Shown here: in pieces, positions 57,866 to 64,000 of the stretch
Numbering within the stretch: the first letter of the stretch is position 1
Layout: every line of letters begins with the position of its first letter
Assembly (NCBI GenBank): GCA_036924085.1
Contig: JAVGWX010000004.1
Location: forward strand, 44,733,293-44,797,292
Reading direction: 5' to 3'
DNA length: 64,000 nucleotides
Source: Ariolimax columbianus
Taxonomy: Eukaryota; Mollusca; Gastropoda; Stylommatophora; Arionidae
Position numbers and translations under genes: made by a program
Notes under the pieces: generated by a model
Told to the model about the DNA's origin: nothing
Seen by the model: the letters and a program-made list of their open reading frames with translations, nothing else
Databases searched by the model: none

Positions 57866-58150
57866 AGCTGCGAAGACCCTTCTACACTTTCGCACGGTGA
57901 TCATTTGAAAACAGATTGTAACAAAGCAGACTGACTAAGAAGAAGGGATCGAAGAGGGAAGGCACAACCGGTACCCAAAAATGGCTGCTGAAGTCGGATG
58001 TGTCGGACCAAAAGGTGAAAATGTCGCAGCCAAGAAATTACTAAACAACGTATTCTGTTCTCCGGGCAACATCCTTATATTTGCAAAGCCCGTTTCAGAG
58101 TTTGGTAGCGAGACTTTTAGAAGAAATCACGAAGAAAGTTATTTCTATGT
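57866..58150 (+). mobile_element. SINE-like element S4
   Basis: GAAGACCCTTCTACACTTTC, GGGATCGAAGAGGGAAGG, GAAGTCGGATGTGTCGGACC, ending with a decayed AATCACGAAGAAAG. Colinear with S1 and S3. Confidence 0.7.
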
Positions 58151-58199
58151 TAATGTGACGTTTGAAAACGCCGGAGTGTGCTAAATTCCTTGACGTAAT

Positions 58200-58765
58200 G
58201 TTGTTTACTAGCTAGTTTTGTCCTATTTCCAGCTCCTGTACGATTTCTGGGTTTTTTCTGTTTCGCCACTCACGGTATTTTGAGCACCCTCCTGTAGCAT
58301 TTGTGTAGTTGATATGTCTGGAATCCACACGTTGCCAGAAGGATAATGCAAGTATCCAGGATCTTCATCTCTGTCATTTTATTATGTTTTTTTTCTTCAT
58401 TTTAGTTAACATCTGTAATGTCATGGCCATCTTTCTTATTATTTTTTATCATTTCGGCAATCTACCTTTTTGCTTATAGTCGAGCCGAGATATTCAAAAC
58501 TCTTGACGTTATTAACGTTTTGTTTCTCTGGGATAACATTAGGTCTAGTTTTCGCAATGTCAGTGCTCATTGTCTTAGTCTTCCCAGAGTTTTTTTTTTT
58601 AAAAGAAGCTGTTCCTCGCTGTGTGGTTGATTGACAGAATCATCTGTGCCAGTCCCGCAGCAAACTTCGAGAGGACGACTGTATCATCTGCGTATTATAG
58701 TTTTGGGGTTACATTCACCGTGGTAATTACATAACAGCCTTCAAGACCACTCGACTACCCCAGCA
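58200..58765 (-). pseudogene. LINE reverse transcriptase relic
   Basis: The minus strand reads KTKTMSTDIAKTRPNVI, then NVKSFEYLGSTISK. This is the segment just after the catalytic box, K-T-K-x-M-x-x, and the 'F-x-YLGSTIS' block of many animal LINEs. Flanking homology is decayed. Confidence 0.65.
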
Positions 58766-59034
58766 ATGGGAAAAATGTCGTATGACAGTTTTTTGTTGTT
58801 GTTTGTTTTTTTGTTTTTTTGGTGTTTTTTTTGTATTACATTCTTGCCGACTATGAACGGGTCGAATTTATTATACTCTGTCATTCTTGACATCTTTCAT
58901 TCTGCTTCCTCCATAGATATTGAACGATAAGGAGAGAGAATGCATCATTGTCTGTCTCCCAAGTGAATCTCGAACTTGTCCGATGTCACTCCAGTTATTC
59001 TGATCGCTGTTTGTTGCTACCTATGCAGTGTTTC

Positions 59035-60931
59035 GATCAGTGGAATCTGTGGGAGAATGTACAAGTGGATCAACCACTACCTCAAACAAAGAAAGGCCAG
59101 AGTCCAAGTACAAGGGCAGATAAGCAAAAAGATGACACTCGAGCAGGGAGTACCCCAAGGGGGAGTACTGTCACCCACACTCTTCCTGGTGTATATAAAC
59201 GACATTACAGAGAATATACCAAGACGAGTCCATAGCTCAATGTTTGCAGACGATCTGGCTATGTGGACCTCTGAAAAGAATCTCACCATAGCAAGAAATC
59301 GGATGCAGCAGGCCCTAACATCGCTGGAAGAGTGGGCGAACTCATGGCTGGTCGAAATAAACGAGGAGAAAACCATATGTACAATATTCTCGCTTTCAAT
59401 CAAACCCCAAAACACGAAATTAACTCTAAATGGCAAATTCCTGCAGCCAAACGACAACCCAAACTATCTGGAAGTCACATTTGATCGGAGCATGACATGG
59501 AAAAGTCAGATCGAGAGAAACCGAATGAGAGCCAGAGAAAGAAAGGCAATCATGAGGAAACTTGCTGGCACAAGCTGGGGAGCAGACGAAAGCATACTAA
59601 AGAAACTGTACACTGGAAGAGTGAGACCAGTTCTCGAGTATGGCATTGCGGCATGGACAATAGCAGTAAAGGCGATAAAGTTAGCAAACTTCAAAACCAG
59701 GCCATGAGAGTTATAACAGGGGGCATGAAGTCAACGCCATTTGTAGAACATGAAAAGATTACAAAACTGCAATCCATGACCGAAAGAAGAAACTGCAGAG
59801 CCCAGCTGCAGTCAGAGAAACTCCGAAGACTGCCTGACCATCCAATGCACCAGAGACTAAACAATTTGGGAAATGGGAAACTAAAGCGGAGAAACTTTGC
59901 AGAAATAGCCAAAGCAAAGATGCACGATGATCCCATAAACGCACTAACAACACCAAAGCCCATCACTACTGTACGAAAACCTATCTGGAGGCAGGATATA
60001 TTTCCAGAGGTGGTAGAAAATATGCCAGGTATTGGAAACAAAAACTTCCAGACTGTAAAAGAAAGGAGAGATACTACCCTAAGCTTTATATCGAAAAACT
60101 ACCCAAGCATGGACTGGACCCATGCATACGCCGACGGTTCTGTAACAAACACTACACAGAACAGAGGGGCAGGAGCATTCCTGAACCTACCAAATGGCAG
60201 AAAAATAACACTGTCATTCGCTACTGGTAAGTACACAAGCAATTTCAGAGCGGAGGCAGAGGCACTGAGGGCGGCAGTGGAAGAAATGGTGACACATAAA
60301 GAAAATGAAAGCCATACAGTCCTGCTTACAGATGCTCTCGCCGTAGTCACAGCGCTAAAAAGCCAGAAAAACACTGAGCTTAATGACTTAAGAGCAGTAC
60401 TCTGTCAACTATGCCAGCAGTCCGCACCAAAAAGGGTAGTGGTACAGTGGGTCCCATCACACTGCAACATCCAAGGCAACGAGGAGGCAGACAGACTGGC
60501 AAAACAAGGTGCAAGACTACCACAAACAGATACTAGTATGACGTACGAAGAGTCAAAACGGCTTATTAAAGCCAGATACATAACCAAATGGGAAACCGAA
60601 CATACTGGTTACACCAAAAACGATGCCTATTACCAGTTGAACAGAAGAGAGCAGGTCGTTCTCTTCAGACTTCGCACTGGCCACAATAGACAAATTAAAG
60701 ATAGGTGGTACCGACGAATGCCCGTGTGGTACCGGTAAAATGACCGTTGAACATCTGCTGCAGAACTGCCCGACATACGAGGATCAGAGAGAGCAGATGT
60801 GGCCATCACCAGTGGAACCACAAGACAAGCTCTATGGCAGTGTCGACAGCCTCAGGATGACCTCCGCTTTTTTCGAAAAAATAATGGTTACTGTCTGACT
60901 GCGTACGAAGAAGAAGAAGATCAGTGGAATC
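59035..60931 (+). mobile_element. Ingi/I-like retrotransposon, 5'-truncated (copy E) with 13-bp TSD
   Basis: The element is 59,048-60,918. GATCAGTGGAATC flanks it exactly at 59,035-59,047 and 60,919-60,931. The 3' end is GTCTGACTGCGTACGAAGAAG. Confidence 0.95.
59048..60898 (+). pseudogene. RT (FADD) to C-terminus of Ingi/I-like polyprotein, frameshifted
   Basis: It begins inside RT at GRMYKWINHYL and carries EQGVPQGGVLSPTLFLVYIN and the catalytic HSSMFADDLAMW (about 59,241), which is intact here but FSDD in copy A. The thumb (SLEEWANSWLVEINEEKT) and VTFDRSMTWKSQIERNRM follow. A frameshift at about 59,685 moves to the frame 59,497-60,738 with RNase H: YADGSV (Thr-Asp-Gly changed to Ala-Asp-Gly), RAEAEALRA, LLTDALAVV, VPSHCNIQGNEEAD. 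A ~20-nt deletion at about 60,690 removes the residues after RLRTGHNR and shifts frame, so the CCHC and natural stop (60,896) are out of frame. Confidence 0.85.
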
Positions 60932-61865
60932 AGATACCTCACATTTCACACTAATGTTATAATTTCCCATAGCTTTCGGTTCTCGCTCAAAGCCGAAAGT
61001 CTTGATATAGGCTGTGAAGCGGTTGTGTAAGTAGACATTGTACTCTCTGCACTTTTAAATAATATTTCACATGTTAAGGATGTGATCACTCGTGACTCTG
61101 CCCTTTTTAAATTTGCTATATAAATAACATAAACATGTATTGAACAGATTTACATCAGTATTCAAATAATAACCTCCATTATGACTAAACAGTCTGATTG
61201 CTAGACTATGGACAGACCAGGCGATAACAATGCTAGTCTCACTGACGCCGCTATGACAAGAACATATAGCTTCAACTAAGATCCAGTTAATGTAAGCCTT
61301 AATTCTGTTTTGGTAAAAGATGGACATTGATTGGTGAGTTGAAGCGTAAGATCCAGCCGATAGAAGTGAGATGCTTCAGTCATCTGGTGGCCTTGGATGC
61401 ACATATGTGTATTCATTCACTCAAATAAATGTCAATGGTACTCTGAGAAGCCTTCATTGAAGTAATTTCGTATGTACCTATTGTTCTTGAAGATAATACA
61501 TTTCCATAGATTTTTCTAGTGGTTTGGGGAATGCAAATTTTTTAGTACGTTCTGTAACTCTCGTCTATTTTCTGATAGCAGGTTTCTGTCTTTGGTTTCC
61601 ATGGCATGGTAGTGTGTTGACTGAATCTCAATGCTTAGTTTTAGATGACAGTGTCCAATAAGTCACTTAATAGGACGATCATTTTATTACTTTATTAATA
61701 AGATTCCATAACATCGTTATCTCTCCGCATCTCAAGGGACTCCATACAGGTATGAGTTGTACTGGCCACCATTGGAGTTTACCACATTGTTCCACCAACA
61801 AAGCGTAGAACATTCTTCTGTACACTTTTAAAGGATTATAAGCTTGACTATTAACACGCTGTCTT
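60932..61865. other. No gene recognised
   Basis: AT-rich DNA; an 86-codon minus frame (61,067-61,327) has no recognisable domain. Confidence 0.4.
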
Positions 61866-61871
61866 CAGAGC

Positions 61872-61985
61872 ACCAGTTGTTGTTGTTGGTGTAGGTGTTG
61901 TTGTTGTTGTTGGTGTAGGTGCTGTTGTTGTTGTTGGTGTAGGTGCTGTTGTTGTTCTTGGTGTAGGTGTTGTTGTTGTTTGTTA
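61872..61985 (+). repeat. (GTT)n-rich 27-bp minisatellite
   Basis: Four units of GTTGTTGTTGTTGGTGTAGG + TGCT/TGTT. Confidence 0.9.
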
Positions 61986-62040
61986 TTGATGAATGTCCAC
62001 AATGAGTAGGATTACTCTTTTATGTGCGTCCAGAAAAAGT

Positions 62041-62570
62041 TACGAGTTTCTTTAGGTTTCCTCACATCCCGAGCGTGTTGATGAAGGTTGACCGAGGTCC
62101 TCCGTGCGGTTGTGCAATGGTTAGCTTCATCTGCGTGTCGCTTACTACTGTGGGGTTCACGTCGACCATCCACCTCGTTAGCTAGGCTGCCATTGAAACG
62201 GCCAATTTCTAGGGAGGACTAAGAGGAAGTCGAGGTGGGAGATCTTAGCCAGTATATTATGTCTGACCCTGGACTAACATGTCTGATCAGTATGTTGTGC
62301 TTGACCCTGGACTAACATGTCTAATCAGTATGTTGTGCCTGACCCTGACTAACATGTATAATCAGTATGTTGTGCCTGACCCTGACTAACATGTCTAATC
62401 AGTATGTTGTGCCTGACCCTGACTAACATGTCTAATCAGTATGTTGTGCCTGACCCTGACTTACATGTCTAATCAGTATGTTGTGCCTGACCCTGACTAA
62501 CATGTCTAATCAGTATGTTGTGCCTGACCCTGGCTAACATGTCTAATCAGTATGCCGTAGTGCAATGCGA
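62041..62570 (-). repeat. Composite dispersed repeat (copy 2), no retrotransposon insertion
   Basis: On the minus strand, a 37-38-bp minisatellite (CATACTGATTAGACATGTTA, GTCAGGGTCAGGCACAA; 62,570-62,240) is followed by GTTTCAATGGCAGCCTAGCT, CGACACGCAGATGAAG and CTCGGGATGTGAGGAAA. This is the order found at 725-2,025, but without the insert. Confidence 0.8.
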
Positions 62571-62610
62571 GGCTCCTCAGTACGCTCAAAACTTTAGGGA
62601 TCACAGTGTC

Positions 62611-63727
62611 GATCACAGACCATCCAATGCATCAGAGACTAAATAGAATTGGAAATGGGAAACTAAAGCGGAGAACCTTTGCAGAAATAGCCAAAGCAAA
62701 GATGAGCGAAGACCCTAAAATCACATTAACAACACCAAAGCCCATCCCTACTGTACGCAAACCTACCTGGAGGTAGCATATACTTCCGGAGGTAGTAGAA
62801 AATATACCAGGTATTGGAAACAAGAACAGCCAGACTGTAAAAGAAAGAAGAGACATAACCCTGAGGTACATAACGAAAAACTACCCAAGCATGGACTGGA
62901 CCCATGCATACACCGACGGTTCTGTAACAAACACAACACAGAACGGAGGGGCAGGGGTATTCCTGAGCCTACAAATTGGTAAAAAATAACACTGTCAGTG
63001 GCAACTGGAAAATACTCAAGCAATTTCAGAGCGGAGGCAGGGGCACTGAGGGCTGCAGTAGAAGAAATGGTGACAGGAAAAAGAAATGAAAGCCATATAG
63101 TCCTGTTTACAGATGCCCTGGCCATAGTCACAGCACTAAAAAGCCAGAAAAATACTGAACTAAATGATTTAAGAGCAGTACTCTGTAGACTATGCCAGCA
63201 GTCCGCACCAAAAAGAGTAGTGGTACAGTGGGTTCCATCCCACTGTTACATTCAAGGCAACGAGAAGGCAGACAGACTGGCAAAAGAAGGTGCAAGACTA
63301 CCACAACCAGATCCTAGTGTGACCTACGAGGAGTCCAAAAGGCTTATTAGAGCTAGATACATAACGAAATGGGAAACAGAACATACTGGCTACACAAAAA
63401 AACGATGGCTATTACCAGTTGATCAGAAGAGAGCAAGTCGTGGTCTTCAGACTCCGCACAAACCACAATAGACTGAGGTACCACCTATTCAATAAATTGA
63501 AGATAGGTGGCACTGACGAATGCATGTGCTGTACCGGAAAAATGACCGCTGAACATCTGCTGCAAAACTGCCCGAAATACGAGGATCAGAGAAAGCAAAT
63601 GTGGCCATCACCAGTGGCAATACTAGACAAGCTATATGGCAGTGTCGACAGCCTCAGGATGACCGCTGCTGTTTTCGAAAAAATACAGGTTGACGCCTGC
63701 GTAGGAAGAAGAAGAAGAAGATCACAG
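62611..63727 (+). mobile_element. Ingi/I-like retrotransposon, 5'-truncated (copy F) with 8-bp TSD
   Basis: The element is 62,619-63,719. GATCACAG lies at 62,611-62,618 and 63,720-63,727. It splits two neighbouring copies of the composite minisatellite repeat. The tail is GCGTAGGAAG(AAG)n. Confidence 0.8.
62619..63700 (+). pseudogene. RNase H region of Ingi/I-like polyprotein, disrupted
   Basis: It starts at DHPMHQRLNRIGNGKLKRR. A TGG-AGG-TAG change puts a stop at about 62,774. THAYTDGSVTNTTQNGGAG (about 62,905) is followed by a frameshift near 62,985. The frame 62,998-63,471 has RAEAGALRAAVEEM, LFTDALAIVTAL and VPSHCYIQGNEKAD. A one-base insertion near 63,400 (run of A) leads to the last frame with FRLRTNHNRLRYHLF, CMCCTGKMTAEHLLQNC, VFEKIQVDA. 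Catalytic residues are largely kept, but three lesions disrupt translation. Confidence 0.85.
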
Positions 63728-63734
63728 TACCGAT

Positions 63735-63895
63735 TCACACCTCGTTGACAAGACTGCCATGAAAGGCCTGGTTTCCAGGTAGCACTACTTGAAAATGAAG
63801 CAATCGTTTTAATACAGTCTGATCAGTATGTTTCATCTGGCTCTGACTAGCATTGTCAGATCAGCATATTTTTCCTGACCGGACGTTAGTCTTCT
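63735..63895 (-). repeat. Composite dispersed repeat (copy 3, partial)
   Basis: On the minus strand, GCTGATCTGACAATGCTAGT and CATACTGATCAGACTG are followed by GGCCTTTCATGGCAGTCTTG + TCAACGAGGTG. Same order as copies 1 and 2. Confidence 0.65.
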
Positions 63896-64000
63896 CTCTC
63901 TGATATTATAACGTAATAGTATAGCAGATACCATTTCATTGAGAATCATCATCCTTACCTAAATCTCAATTCAAGATTCAAAGATTACAAAAGGCTTAGC

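Noticed and set aside
56896..57900. 334-codon frame (GMTSSLSLCK repeats) as a secreted repeat protein
   Set aside because: A 30-bp period keeps the frame open on both strands, and the non-repeat ends have no recognisable features.

Overview
This window looks like repeat-dense, gene-poor nuclear DNA of a metazoan, most likely a mollusc and probably a heterobranch gastropod. The evidence is a 5' 18S rRNA segment of metazoan type with a gastropod-like V4 region, many ancient non-LTR, Penelope-like and mariner-like relics, tRNA-derived SINEs and long arrays of mini- and microsatellites. The phylum call is inference. I found no convincing intact host protein-coding gene. Almost everything recognisable is transposon-derived, ribosomal or tandem repeat.

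The dominant family is an Ingi/I-like non-LTR retrotransposon: AP endonuclease, reverse transcriptase, RNase H, a C-terminal CCHC motif and a (GAA)n tail. There are seven copies. Copy A (minus, 14,110-18,936) is near full length but carries a frameshift and two nonsense codons. Copies B (26,398), C (41,881), D (54,997, minus), E (59,048) and F (62,619) are 5'-truncated. Copy G (1,014-1,876) is an internally deleted derivative, 5' UTR fused to the last ~25 bp. Target-site duplications (TSDs) of 8-15 bp can be read directly around all seven, with the full span of A as described next.

The most striking locus is 14,098-21,503. Upstream of copy A and in the same transcriptional sense (minus strand) lie GC-rich sequence resembling an rDNA 5' external spacer (21,491-20,850), the first ~1,240 nt of 18S rRNA (20,849-19,610), four degenerate ~150-205-bp monomers partly made of an 18S fragment (19,609-19,010), and then the retrotransposon's 5' UTR. 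An 11/12-bp direct repeat flanks the whole 7.4-kb unit rather than the retrotransposon alone. The simplest reading is that a pre-rRNA/retrotransposon chimeric transcript was retrotransposed as one piece.

Layout: 0.5-2.1 kb, LINE relic, 37-bp minisatellite and copy G; 3-5.4 kb, simple repeats; 6.2-7.6 kb, Penelope-like element with GIY-YIG endonuclease; 7.6-8.7 kb, 46-bp minisatellite split by a SINE-like insertion; 9.4-10 kb, foldback mariner; 10.7-12.9 kb, IS630/Tc1-type transposon with ~95-bp inverted repeats; 14.1-21.5 kb, rDNA-retrotransposon unit; 22.1-23.7 kb, 33-bp satellite containing a telomere-like motif; 25-37 kb, a graveyard of LINE, SINE and mariner relics; 41.9-42.7 kb, copy C; 43.9-44.4 kb, a three-phase tetranucleotide array; 45-49 kb, more LINE relics; 50.8-52 kb, 54-bp satellite; 54-56.2 kb, 38-bp array with two insertions; 56.3-57.8 kb, 20-bp and 30-bp arrays; 59-63.7 kb, copies E and F inside a composite minisatellite repeat related to the one at the left end.
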